The notes under the pieces were generated by a model. The model was not told where the DNA came from. It did no database searches and worked only from the letters and a program-made list of their open reading frames with translations. A stretch of DNA of 64,000 nucleotides from Fulvimarina uroteuthidis (lineage in GTDB: Bacteria; Pseudomonadota; Alphaproteobacteria; Rhizobiales; Rhizobiaceae): contig NZ_JAXLPB010000003.1 in assembly GCF_034321785.1 (NCBI RefSeq), positions 1-64,000 of the forward strand. The letters run 5' to 3'. This document shows, in pieces, positions 8,449 to 16,588 of the stretch. Made by a program: the position numbers and the translations under genes. The first letter of the stretch is position 1, and the number at the start of each line of letters is the position of its first letter.

Positions 8449-9579
8449 CTATTCCGCGGCTTCGCTGTCGCGCTGGCGGCGGCGCAGGGCATGGACGCGG
8501 CCCGCGAGACTGCGATCGTCCGAGGCGTCGGAGGCGCTCGACGCCAGCATCGCTTCGATGGGCGAGGACGCGCCTTCCCGCCGTGCGGCCATGTCGATGA
8601 CTTCGGCGGCGATATTGGCGATCTCCTCGCGCAGGGCGGCTGGATCCCGAATGGCTTCGAGCGCCCTGTTGTCGGCAAGATCGTGTCGCACGGCCCGGTC
8701 GCGCCCGGTGTCCATCGGGATCGCCGCCGCGACGAGGGCCGCAGGAAGCGGTTCGTCGTCCGGCGCCACGTCGCGGGTTTCCAATCCGGGTCGCTCGTCC
8801 TCGCCGGGTCCGGAGGCTTCGGCGGGCGAGCGCGCTCGGCCTGAGCGTCCAAACATCCGCTCGATCTGGTCGTCCCGGTCCGCAAGAAGGCCCGTCAGAC
8901 GGGTGACCTTGTCATCGAGGCGCTGGTTGGTCGCCCGCTCCTTCGCCAGTTGGGCGCGAAGCCCCTCGACCTCGTGCGAGAGGCGATCGGCCTGGTTCGC
9001 ATTCTCGCGCGAGCGGCGTTCCAGATTGCGCAGCTCGTCCGACAGCTCGTCGTTGCGCGTCTCGAGCGAAATGATCTGGACCTTCCGCTCGTTGGCGATG
9101 TCCGTCATGTCCTCGAACCGCCGTCCGAGATCCTCGAATTCCTCGATCCGGATGCGCAGGTCGTGATGGACCTCGCGCAGTTCGCCATCGACCGCATCGG
9201 CTTCCGATTCCCGCTTCGACAGGGTCATGTTCAGCTCTTCGAGCTCGCCCATCTGCTGGGCGACCTGCTTGGTCAGGGCCTTGGTGCGCGCCTTCAGCTC
9301 GGCGTTCTCGCGCGTCACGCGGCCCGCATCGGCCCGTTCGAGGGCGGCGCGCTGTTCGCGTTCTTCCGATGCGATTTCACGCCGCCGCGCTTCGAAGGCG
9401 GTCTGGGCCCGAAGATGATCGTAGGTACCCTGGATCTCCCGGGCACTGACCGGAATGGTCGCCTCGAATTCCTGCCGGGCGATCGTGCGCGCGCGTTTCC
9501 AGACCAGCGGCGCCGTGAGAAGCGCTGCGAGTAGGGCGAGCAGAAACCCGAAAGCGAAGGTGAGCGCTGCGGTGATCAT
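8449..9579 (-). CDS. membrane-anchored coiled-coil protein, function unknown
   Basis: A 376-residue protein I cannot assign to a named family. One N-terminal membrane segment (about residues 3-27, Ala/Leu-rich) is followed by a basic stretch and a long heptad-rich coiled coil (about 40-250) with many Glu/Arg/Lys/Leu residues. A Pro/Asp/Glu-rich linker and an alpha-helical C-terminus complete it. The arrangement suggests a scaffold facing the cytoplasm. The start MITAALTF was chosen because AGGAAG lies ten bases upstream; the frame is open for a further 22 codons. Neighbours give no hint. Confidence 0.7.
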   Translation of the reverse strand: MITAALTFAFGFLLALLAALLTAPLVWKRARTIARQEFEATIPVSAREIQGTYDHLRAQTAFEARRREIASEEREQRAALERADAGRVTRENAELKARTKALTKQVAQQMGELEELNMTLSKRESEADAVDGELREVHHDLRIRIEEFEDLGRRFEDMTDIANERKVQIISLETRNDELSDELRNLERRSRENANQADRLSHEVEGLRAQLAKERATNQRLDDKVTRLTGLLADRDDQIERMFGRSGRARSPAEASGPGEDERPGLETRDVAPDDEPLPAALVAAAIPMDTGRDRAVRHDLADNRALEAIRDPAALREEIANIAAEVIDMAARREGASSPIEAMLASSASDASDDRSLAGRVHALRRRQRDSEAAE

Positions 9580-9794
9580 GGGTGGGCCGCTTCCTAAACC
9601 GAATGCCTCAAGATAGGACGCCCGTGTCGATTTATCTTCCCCCAAACGGCGAACTGGTCAACGAAACATCTCAACCTGTTGCGAGATTGCGCTTTTTTGC
9701 GATCGGAGCCCGTCATGTCGAATTGCCGCCATGTGGCAGATCGGATGCCGGATCGCCGCTCGACGAGACGGCGCCGTACCGTTCCGAACCGTGA

Positions 9795-10421
9795 TCAGAA
9801 CGGGTTCCAGGTCGGCGCCGGCGTCAGCTTGAGATAGCCGATATTGACGCCGAGGCGGGCGCCGAGGCCGGTCTTGATCGGAACGATCATCACGTTCTCC
9901 CGCTTGAGGCCGGTCATGCCGAAGCCGCCCACCAGATAGGCGGTGCCGGTGATGCCGCCATAGCGGCCGAACAGGGCTTCGACGGACGGCAGGTCGTAGA
10001 CCAGCATCATGGTGCGTGCGCCGTCTCCGCCGACGTCCAGGCCGATGGAGGGGCCCTGCCAGAACACCCGGTGCTTGCCGGCGTTCTTGGTGTAGAGGAC
10101 GCCCTCGCCGAAGCGAACGCCGCCGATGAAGGCGCCCGAACCTTCCTCGCCGAGAATGTAGCCGTTGGGCAGGCCGTAGCTCTGGATCGCCTGCTGCATG
10201 AGCTGGGCGAGGCCGCCGGATGTCGCACCGAAGAACTGATGGCCGGACCTTACGACCTCGTCGAACGAATAATCTCCGCCACTTTGTTGGGGCGCCGCCT
10301 GCGGTGCGCCATATTGCGAATTGTTCGCATACTGGGCCTTCGCGCGATCGGGCTGGTAGGCGAGTGCGGCCGCGGTCAGGCCGAGAGCGATGGCGGCGAG
10401 ATGACTGGTTGCCTTGAACAT
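9795..10421 (-). CDS. eipA: DUF1134 / EipA-family envelope protein
   Basis: A 208-residue exported protein. An N-terminal signal peptide (about 1-32, ending DRAKAQ) precedes a Gln/Asn-rich linker and a DUF1134 core with repeated glycine motifs such as FFGATSGG, GYILGEEGSGAF, GPSIGLDVGGDG and GFGMTGL. In Brucella the founding member, EipA, is a small periplasmic beta-barrel-like protein needed for envelope integrity; the gene name here rests on family resemblance. The start MFKATSH was preferred over one 13 codons upstream because it begins the signal peptide directly. It is monocistronic. Confidence 0.85.
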   Translation of the reverse strand: MFKATSHLAAIALGLTAAALAYQPDRAKAQYANNSQYGAPQAAPQQSGGDYSFDEVVRSGHQFFGATSGGLAQLMQQAIQSYGLPNGYILGEEGSGAFIGGVRFGEGVLYTKNAGKHRVFWQGPSIGLDVGGDGARTMMLVYDLPSVEALFGRYGGITGTAYLVGGFGMTGLKRENVMIVPIKTGLGARLGVNIGYLKLTPAPTWNPF

Positions 10422-10806
10422 GGACAGTGGATCCCCGTTGCCGGCGAGGCGCAGCTTCACCGCGCGGCCGTGTGCCTTCTGCGTCCATATGAAATTGTTA
10501 AGGTTGCAAAACCTTTAACGGACGGACGGTGCCCGCCGGCCGAGCGAGGCTCGACGCCGCGAACCGCCGCGGTGGAAGCGGGCCGCACGCTGCGACGCCG
10601 CTCCCGGCGATGCCGGACGAGCGGACCTTCGACCCTGTCCTGGCCGCGACGCAAGGAAGGGTTAACCCTGCCGCGCTAGGACAGACGGAAATGTGGGCGG
10701 ATATGGCGCCGTCGCCGGAGATCGCGCGTCGGACCATGAAACGTTACACGGACAGGCGCCCGCGCGTGCGGGTGATCCCCTAGTGCGAAATGCGATAAGT
10801 CTGGAT
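10422..10806. other. gene-free spacer ahead of the chpT palindrome
   Basis: About 385 bases between the divergent eipA and chpT genes. It should carry both promoters. Short frames occur but have no support. A somewhat AT-richer patch lies at 10485-10520 close to eipA. I cannot assign -35 and -10 boxes with confidence. Confidence 0.4.
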
Positions 10807-10895
10807 CGACATTTCGCTCTAACTATTTGTTTTTCCGCATGATGTTGTCCGAAAAGTCATGCAACTTTTCGGCATCATGCTCTAGCGAAACGTCG
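10807..10895. repeat. nested palindromic element in the chpT leader
   Basis: Nested inverted repeats. The inner stem pairs GCATGATG (10837-10844) with CATCATGC (10873-10880) and CCGAAAAGT (10849-10857) with ACTTTTCGG (10864-10872). An outer imperfect pair is CGACATTTCGCTCTA (10807-10821) with TAGCGAAACGTCG (10883-10895). The core sequence is very like the short palindromic intergenic repeats scattered through rhizobial genomes (from memory: a GCATGATG stem with a CCGAAAA arm). The outer arm ends 11 bases before the chpT ATG and touches its GAGGAA ribosome site, so the folded leader could affect translation. Confidence 0.7.
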
Positions 10896-10906
10896 AGGAA
10901 CGCGCG

Positions 10907-11533
10907 ATGAACACGATACCTGACCTGTCTTCAGCCGATCTCGCAGCCCTCTTGTCCAGCAAGATCTGCCACGACATCATTTCTCCGGTCTTCGGTATCC
11001 AGAGCGGCCTCGAGCTTCTCGACGACATGCCGGACGATGCCGAATCCATGGGTCTCGTGCGCAATTCCTGCAAGGCGGCGGTCGGCAAGCTGCAATTCGC
11101 CCGCATGGCCTACGGCGCGTCCGGATCGCAGGCCGCGACCATCGATCTCAACGATGCCAGGACCGTCGCCGACGGTTACATGGCGCACGAGAAGCCGGAT
11201 CTCGTCTGGTCGGGCAAGCCGGGATACGTCCCGAAGAACTTCGTCAAGGCGATCCTCAATCTGGTGGTCCTGGCCAGTTCCAGCATCAGCCGTGGCGGCG
11301 AGGTGAAGGTGGAGATCGAATCCGCCGATCCCTGCCGTGCGAGCGTCACCGCCACCGGCCAGCGTATCCGGCTGCAGCCCGACGTCGTCGCCCTGATCGA
11401 CGGCAGCTTCCAGGGCGAGGCGATCACCGCGCAGACGATCCAGCCCTATTACATGCTGTTCCTGGCCAACGAGGCGGGGCTCACCGTCAGCCACGAGATC
11501 GGCGAGGGCGTCGTGAAGTTCACGATCGGATAG
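10907..11533 (+). CDS. chpT: histidine phosphotransferase ChpT
   Basis: A 208-residue cytoplasmic phosphotransferase. In alphaproteobacteria ChpT passes phosphate from the hybrid kinase CckA to CtrA and CpdR, controlling the cell cycle. The N-terminal DHp helix carries KICHDIISPVFGIQSGLELL, with His22 as the phosphoacceptor. The C-terminal half resembles a degenerate kinase ATPase domain that lacks ATP-binding boxes, as expected for the family. GAGGAA precedes the ATG. A palindromic element occupies the leader and a degenerate receiver follows downstream. Confidence 0.9.
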   Translation: MNTIPDLSSADLAALLSSKICHDIISPVFGIQSGLELLDDMPDDAESMGLVRNSCKAAVGKLQFARMAYGASGSQAATIDLNDARTVADGYMAHEKPDLVWSGKPGYVPKNFVKAILNLVVLASSSISRGGEVKVEIESADPCRASVTATGQRIRLQPDVVALIDGSFQGEAITAQTIQPYYMLFLANEAGLTVSHEIGEGVVKFTIG

Positions 11534-11682
11534 CACCGGTCCCGCGCGAGCGAGACCGGCCTGGCGCGTCCGCGGTCATCGATACGGTTTGGCAAGCATC
11601 GCGCGTCTAGGATGGCGGCGAGGATGATCGGCGATCGTCGGTCATCCTGCGGTTTCGCAGTAGTTTGGGATTTGAAAGCGTC

Positions 11683-12066
11683 ATGCCGACCTGTTTGATG
11701 TTCGACGATATGCCCGTGATCCTCAAGATCGGCGAGCGTCTCCTGACCCAGGCCGGGTACGAGGTGACGACCGTCGGGACGATCGACGAGGTCGCCCGTC
11801 ATATCGAGACGAATGGATGTGCCGATCTGATGATCCTGTCGGGAACCGGCAGCGCCACCGGGATCGGCGAACTGATCAGGTCCGTGCGCGATCGTCTCGG
11901 CGGCAAGCGGCCGGTTATTCTCGTCTCCGTCATCGATCGGGCGATCGGACCTTTGATGCGGTATCGCCGCGCGGGCGCGAACGGCATCTTGCTGAAACCG
12001 TTCGACGCGGACGGATTTCGCGACACCATCGCCGTCCACACCCGCAGTGCGGAACTGGCGGCCTGA
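11683..12066 (+). CDS. degenerate receiver-domain protein (pseudo-receiver)
   Basis: A 127-residue protein with the length and pattern of a lone receiver. The acidic pair is in CLMFDDMP (Asp8-Asp9), the switch residue is Ser82 in VILVS, and the conserved lysine is Lys105 in ILLKPF. At the end of the third strand, where the phosphoacceptor aspartate belongs, it reads ADLMILSGTGS, with Ser53. Phosphorylation by the usual route is therefore unlikely. It follows chpT on the same strand, 149 bases away. The ATG at 11683 was chosen; a TTG six codons upstream is possible. It might bind a partner without phosphate, but that is inference. Confidence 0.75.
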   Translation: MPTCLMFDDMPVILKIGERLLTQAGYEVTTVGTIDEVARHIETNGCADLMILSGTGSATGIGELIRSVRDRLGGKRPVILVSVIDRAIGPLMRYRRAGANGILLKPFDADGFRDTIAVHTRSAELAA

Positions 12067-12112
12067 CCGTTCTAGGCCGCCGGCTTCGCACCACTTCCTG
12101 ATGGCCATCGGA

Positions 12113-12136
12113 CGGAAAGGCGGAAAGGCGGAAAGG
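12113..12136. repeat. three tandem copies of CGGAAAGG
   Basis: CGGAAAGG occurs three times head to tail at 12113-12120, 12121-12128 and 12129-12136, and a fourth partial copy begins CGG. It sits in the 128-base gap where the pseudo-receiver and the dehydrogenase converge. A short microsatellite-like tract with no assigned role. Confidence 0.75.
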
Positions 12137-12194
12137 CGGCGCAAGGCCCGAGGAACCCGAGCGTTTCCTGCGCCGCCCGGGCACTCGAACCGGT

Positions 12195-13070
12195 TCAGTC
12201 CGGCTTTTTCAGCCGTGCCAGAAGTGCCGACGTGTCCCAGCGCTTGCCGCCCATGGCTTCCACCTCCGCATAGAACTGATCGACGAGCGCCGTCACCGGG
12301 AGCTGCGAGCCGTTCCGTCTGGCCTCGGCAAGGCACATTCCGAGATCCTTGCGCATCCATTCGATGGCGAAGCCGTGCTCGTATTGGCCGGCATTCATGG
12401 TCTTGTAGCGGTTTTCCATCTGCCAGGAGCCGGCCGCGCCCTTGGAGATGACGCCGACCACCTTCTCGATGTCCATCCCGGCGTTCTGGCCGAAGGCGAT
12501 CGCTTCCGACAGGCCCTGGACGAGACCGGCGATGCAGATCTGGTTCATCATCTTGGTGATCTGGCCGGAGCCGACATCGCCCATGAGGCCGACCATCTTG
12601 GCATAGCTTTCGATCACGGGGCGCGCCGCATCGAAATCGTCCTGCTTGCCGCCGCACATCACGGTGAGCTGGCCGTTCTCGGCGCCCGCCTGGCCGCCGG
12701 ACACCGGCGCGTCGATGAACTTCACGCCCTTTTTCCCGCAGGCGTCGGCCAGTTCCCGCGCAAGCTCGGCCGAGGCGGTGGTGTTGTCGATCAGCGTGGC
12801 GCCGCTCTCCATGCCGGCCAGAACCCCGTCGTCGCCGTAGACGACCGACCGCACGTCGTCGTCGTTGCCGACGCACATGAAGACGAACTGCGCGCCGCTC
12901 GCCGCCTCCCGCGGTGTCGCGGCATGAGATCCCCCGTGTTCGCCGGCCCATTTCTCGGCCTTGGCGCTCGAACGATTCCAGACGGTGACGTCGTGGCCGC
13001 CCTTGTTCTTCAGGTGCCCAGCCATGGGATAGCCCATGACGCCCATGCCGATGAATGCGGTTCTAGCCAT
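12195..13070 (-). CDS. NAD(P)-dependent beta-hydroxyacid dehydrogenase (3-hydroxyisobutyrate dehydrogenase family)
   Basis: A 291-residue cytoplasmic oxidoreductase. The N-terminal Rossmann motif FIGMGVMGYPMAGHL binds NAD(P), the substrate loop is DAPVSGGQAGAENGQLTVM, and the catalytic lysine is in GSGQITKMMNQ. These are the family signatures of 3-hydroxyisobutyrate, tartronate semialdehyde and related dehydrogenases. The exact substrate cannot be chosen: the usual valine-degradation or glyoxylate neighbours are absent. Length is typical. It is transcribed alone, convergent with the pseudo-receiver gene. Confidence 0.88.
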   Translation of the reverse strand: MARTAFIGMGVMGYPMAGHLKNKGGHDVTVWNRSSAKAEKWAGEHGGSHAATPREAASGAQFVFMCVGNDDDVRSVVYGDDGVLAGMESGATLIDNTTASAELARELADACGKKGVKFIDAPVSGGQAGAENGQLTVMCGGKQDDFDAARPVIESYAKMVGLMGDVGSGQITKMMNQICIAGLVQGLSEAIAFGQNAGMDIEKVVGVISKGAAGSWQMENRYKTMNAGQYEHGFAIEWMRKDLGMCLAEARRNGSQLPVTALVDQFYAEVEAMGGKRWDTSALLARLKKPD

Positions 13071-13221
13071 GCTGTCTCGCTCCTTGCTGTTGTTTTGACA
13101 CCGTCCTTAGCGGACCGGGCGCGGGAGCGAAAGCGTGGGAAAGTCCAGCGTTGCACGCATGGATCGCGTTACGCCCACCTGGAGAGGGGGCGAGGGGTTG
13201 GTTCGGCGTCGCGCTTGCGAT

Positions 13222-14037
13222 CTATCGTTTCAGGTGCCGGGTCAGGCGCGCCTCGGCAAGGTTGGTCAGGCGCCGCAACACCTCCACCAGCACGAGGTAG
13301 AGCACGGCCGCCCAGACATAGGTCTGGATGTCGAAGGTCCGCGAATAGGCCTGCCGCGTGATGCCGAAGAGGTCGTAGACCGTGATGATGGCGACGATCG
13401 CCGACGCCTTGATCATCAGGATGATCTCGTTGGCGTAGGGGCGAAGCGCGACGATCATCGCCTGGGGCAACACCACCTTGAAGAAGATCACGGTGCGCGA
13501 AAGCCCGAGGGAGCGTCCGCCTTCCCACTGGCCCTTCGGCACGCTCTCGATCGCCCCGCGCAGGATCTCGGCCTGATAGGCGGCCGAATTCAGCGCCAGC
13601 GAGAACAGGGCGCAGAACCAGGCTTCCCGGAAGAACCACCACAATCCGATGGTTTCGAAGAAGGCGCGAAATTCGCCGAAGCCGTAATAGACGAGAAAGA
13701 TCTGCGCGATCAGCGGCGAGCCGCGAAAGAAGTAGACGAAGACGAAAGCCGGTACGCGCACGAATCGCGTGTCCGCCATGCGCGCCAGCGCCACCGGGAG
13801 CGACACCACGGCCCCGCAGGCAAAGCTGGCAAGGACGAGCGTGACGGTGACCCAGAGGCCTTCTAGATAAGGCAGGCCATATCGTGAAAAGAGGTCGGGA
13901 TTCCAGTTGCGAAGGATGTAGAGAACGATGCCGACCGCGACGATGGCCCAGACAGAGGCGAACACGATGCCGGCGGGGCCGATGCGCCTTCGCGTCCCGG
14001 TATCCGGGGCGGAGGACGAGACGAAGACATCGGTCAT
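13222..14037 (-). CDS. polar amino acid ABC transporter permease (HisM type)
   Basis: A 271-residue inner-membrane permease. After a cytoplasmic N-terminus it has about five membrane segments. The coupling loop reads EILRGAIESVPKGQWEGGRSLG, close to the EAA motif of the His/Glu/Gln/Arg permease family. The start at 14037 is fixed by an ATGA overlap with the upstream permease gene, so the two are translationally coupled and should form the heterodimeric pore. The frame is open further upstream but only inside the neighbouring gene. Confidence 0.9.
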   Translation of the reverse strand: MTDVFVSSSAPDTGTRRRIGPAGIVFASVWAIVAVGIVLYILRNWNPDLFSRYGLPYLEGLWVTVTLVLASFACGAVVSLPVALARMADTRFVRVPAFVFVYFFRGSPLIAQIFLVYYGFGEFRAFFETIGLWWFFREAWFCALFSLALNSAAYQAEILRGAIESVPKGQWEGGRSLGLSRTVIFFKVVLPQAMIVALRPYANEIILMIKASAIVAIITVYDLFGITRQAYSRTFDIQTYVWAAVLYLVLVEVLRRLTNLAEARLTRHLKR

Positions 14038-14741
14038 CGTGCGGCCTCGCCGCGCTTCGACCAGCGATCGATGCCGCCAATGGCGATCGAGGAGATCAGG
14101 GTGAGGGCAAGGTACAGCCCGATCGCCGTTCCGAAGAACAGGAAGGGTTCGCGCGTGACGCGCGCGGCGATCTGCGCCTGGCGCAGGATATCGGCAAGGC
14201 CGATGACGGAGACGAGGGCCGTGTCCTTGAGAAGGTTCATCCACAGATTGGCAAGGCCGGGCAGGGCGATGCGGATGAGCTGGGGAAAGATGACGAGACG
14301 CATCGTCGTGGCGTAGCCGAGCCCCAGCGCGCTCGCCCCCTCGTACTGGCCTTTCGGAATGGCCCTGAAGGCGGACAGGAACACCTCCGATGCGAAGGCG
14401 GCGAAGACGAAGCCGAGCGCGACCATGCCGGAGACGAAACTCGACAGCGCGATATCGGGCAGGCCCGTCGCATCGCTCATGCTCTTCAGCGCGCTGTTGA
14501 CGCCGAAATAGACCAGGAACAGCGTCAGGAGTTCGGGGAGCCCGCGGAAGATCGTCGTGTAGACGTTGGCCGACACGAAGAGCAGCCGGTCGCCGGACTG
14601 CTTGGCGAGCGACAGGAGAAAGCCGGCGAACAGTCCGATCGGCAGGGTGCAGAGCGCCAGCGACGCCGTGACGAAGACGCCGGTGGCGAGTTCGTCGCCC
14701 CAGCCCGTGTCGCCGAAGGCGAGATGGCTCAACATGTCCAC
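14034..14741 (-). CDS. polar amino acid ABC transporter permease (HisQ type)
   Basis: A 235-residue inner-membrane permease with about five membrane segments and the coupling motif AFRAIPKGQYEGASALGLGY. It partners the permease that overlaps its 3' end by four bases. The periplasmic binding protein gene lies upstream on the same strand with 226 bases between, a gap that contains a strong hairpin. The order binding protein-permease-permease matches the HisJQM arrangement, but the ATPase gene (HisP) is not in the cluster. Confidence 0.9.
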   Translation of the reverse strand: MDMLSHLAFGDTGWGDELATGVFVTASLALCTLPIGLFAGFLLSLAKQSGDRLLFVSANVYTTIFRGLPELLTLFLVYFGVNSALKSMSDATGLPDIALSSFVSGMVALGFVFAAFASEVFLSAFRAIPKGQYEGASALGLGYATTMRLVIFPQLIRIALPGLANLWMNLLKDTALVSVIGLADILRQAQIAARVTREPFLFFGTAIGLYLALTLISSIAIGGIDRWSKRGEAAR

Positions 14742-14897
14742 GCGGCGCCTCCGACCCGAGCCTCGATGGCGACGGGCACCTGCGTCCGGGCCACCTGTCC
14801 GACCTTGCCGCCAGGGAAAGCGGCCATCGCTGCGCTCCCGCGCGTTGAGATCACGTGATCGACAAGTCCGCGGACCGACGGCGCGGCGCGAACGTCA

Positions 14898-14931
14898 GAG
14901 AGCCGGCGTGGAGCGTTCCACGCCGGCCTCT
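14898..14931 (-). terminator. intercistronic hairpin between binding-protein and permease genes
   Basis: GCCGGCGTGGA (14902-14912) pairs perfectly with TCCACGCCGGC (14917-14927) around a four-base loop; AGAG/CTCT flanks extend it with one bulge. It lies just past the end of the binding-protein gene. There is no uridine run, so it more likely limits read-through or protects the upstream message, giving more binding protein than permease, as in other ABC operons. Confidence 0.6.
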
Positions 14932-14967
14932 TCATGCCTGACAAAGCCGGAAACGCCGGCATGGGCC

Positions 14968-15762
14968 CTATTCGCCGTAGACGTCGAAGTCGAAATACTT
15001 GTCCTGGATCGTCTTGTAGGTGCCGTCCTCGCGAATCGCGGCGATCGCGTCGTCGATCATGCCCTTGAGCTTGTCGTCGCCCTTGCGAAGACCGACGCCG
15101 ATGCCCTGGCCGTAGATGGCGGGATCGGCCTTCAGCGTGTCGAGGAGCTTGCAGCAGGCGCCGGCATCGCTCTTCAGCCATTCGTCGAGAACGATGATGT
15201 CGTCGAGCACCGCATCGACGCGGCCGCTCTCGATATCGAGCTTGTATTCCTCGGCGGAGGGGTACTGGCGCACCTCGGCGTCGGGGAAATATTCCTGCGC
15301 CGCGCGGGCGTGGGTGGTGGAGACCTGGGCGCCGATCGTCTTGCCGGCGAGATCGTCCGGCGATGTGCCGGCAATGTCGGAATCCTTCGGCACGGCAAGG
15401 GCCGGCGGCGTGCTGTAATATTTGTTCGAGAAGGCGATCTGTTCCTCGCGCTCGGGCGTGATCGACATGGAGGCGATCAAAGCGTCGAAATTGCCGTTCT
15501 GGAGCGCCGGAATCATGCCGTCCCATTCCTGCGTGACGAAGGTGCACTCGGCCTTCATCTCGGCGCACAGCGCCTTCGCGATATCCACGTCGAAGCCCTG
15601 CAATTCGCCGGACGCATCGAGGAAGTTGAAGGGCGGGTAGGCGCCTTCGGTTCCCACGACGATCGTCGACCAGTCCTTGCCGGCGTCACCGTCCTGGGCA
15701 AGGGCGGGTGCGGCGGTCAGGAGAGTCGCTGTCACGAGGGCGGATGTCAGGAGTTTCAGCAT
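14968..15762 (-). CDS. polar amino acid ABC transporter periplasmic binding protein
   Basis: A 264-residue exported protein with a signal peptide (about 1-22, cut after APALAQ). The mature part carries the family blocks GTEGAYPPFNFLD, GFDVDIAKALCAEM, WDGMIPALQNGNFDALIASM and GTYKTIQDKYF, as in lysine/arginine/ornithine and histidine binding proteins. Substrate specificity among basic or polar amino acids is not settled. Residues CC near 205 could form a disulfide with an earlier Cys. It is the first gene of the cluster. The start MLKLLTSA begins the signal peptide; the frame extends upstream but without a ribosome site. Confidence 0.9.
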   Translation of the reverse strand: MLKLLTSALVTATLLTAAPALAQDGDAGKDWSTIVVGTEGAYPPFNFLDASGELQGFDVDIAKALCAEMKAECTFVTQEWDGMIPALQNGNFDALIASMSITPEREEQIAFSNKYYSTPPALAVPKDSDIAGTSPDDLAGKTIGAQVSTTHARAAQEYFPDAEVRQYPSAEEYKLDIESGRVDAVLDDIIVLDEWLKSDAGACCKLLDTLKADPAIYGQGIGVGLRKGDDKLKGMIDDAIAAIREDGTYKTIQDKYFDFDVYGE

Positions 15763-15916
15763 GAAGGCCTCTTGGGTCTCGGATTTGAAGGGTTCGGCGT
15801 TGCCGCCGCATAGACGATTCGCGCGGCACCGCCTCTTTGGAAGGCATGGCGCGGATTGTGGCAATGGTGGCATGGAAATCGGGACGAACACAATCGATTC
15901 CCTGTCGCGCATACAG

Positions 15917-16588
15917 TCACCCGAAGCGATCTTCGGCGCGCGAAAGATCGTCCAGCGTGTTGATGTTGAAGAACGGGTCGTCCGGCGCTGCGTCCGTCCC
16001 GTCGCCGAAAGGCACGGTGCGGTAGCCGGCATGATCGAGAAACGCGCGCAGGGCACGCGGCCGTTCGTCGTCGAGCCATTGCGACAAGGTCGACAGAAGC
16101 GCGACCGGCCAGAGCGCGACGGTGGGATGGAGCCGCCCGCCATGGCGCGCGACGACGATCTCGGTGGGCGTCGCTTCGGCGAGAAGCCGGTCCTTGAGGG
16201 TCTGCGGCAGAAACGGCGTATCCGACGGCACGACGATCACATGGGACGCCGCATCCTCTTCCGCGTCGTGGGCGTGCCAGGCAAGACCGGCTTCGATGCC
16301 GGCGAGCGGTCCCTCGAAACCGGGGCGCAGATCGGGCGCGACCCCATCGCCGAAGGCGTCGAACGTCCCGTCGTCCTGGGCGTTGATCACGACGGGATCG
16401 AGATCGGCGAGCCTGTCCAGGACATGGGCGATCAACGGGCGTCCGGCGAGCATCCGCAGCGGCTTGGGAATGTCCCCGCCCATCCGCGATCCGCGCCCGC
16501 CGGCCAATATGATGGCGCCGATTCGCGCGGCCGTCGGCTGCGCGCGTACCGCGAGCGTGCCCTTCACGATCAATCCTCCAGCGCTCAT
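15917..16588 (-). CDS. mobA: molybdenum cofactor guanylyltransferase
   Basis: A 223-residue cytoplasmic nucleotidyltransferase that adds GMP to molybdopterin, making the bis-MGD cofactor of DMSO-reductase-type enzymes. The N-terminal GTP-binding motif LAGGRGSRMGGDIPKPL is intact, and VPSDTPFLP supplies the metal-binding Asp region. Its ATG overlaps the stop of the upstream Bcr/CflA pump gene (ATGA), so it is translationally coupled to that gene, an unusual partner. moaA lies about 2 kb away on the same strand. The first 20 residues precede the usual family start. Confidence 0.9.
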   Translation of the reverse strand: MSAGGLIVKGTLAVRAQPTAARIGAIILAGGRGSRMGGDIPKPLRMLAGRPLIAHVLDRLADLDPVVINAQDDGTFDAFGDGVAPDLRPGFEGPLAGIEAGLAWHAHDAEEDAASHVIVVPSDTPFLPQTLKDRLLAEATPTEIVVARHGGRLHPTVALWPVALLSTLSQWLDDERPRALRAFLDHAGYRTVPFGDGTDAAPDDPFFNINTLDDLSRAEDRFG

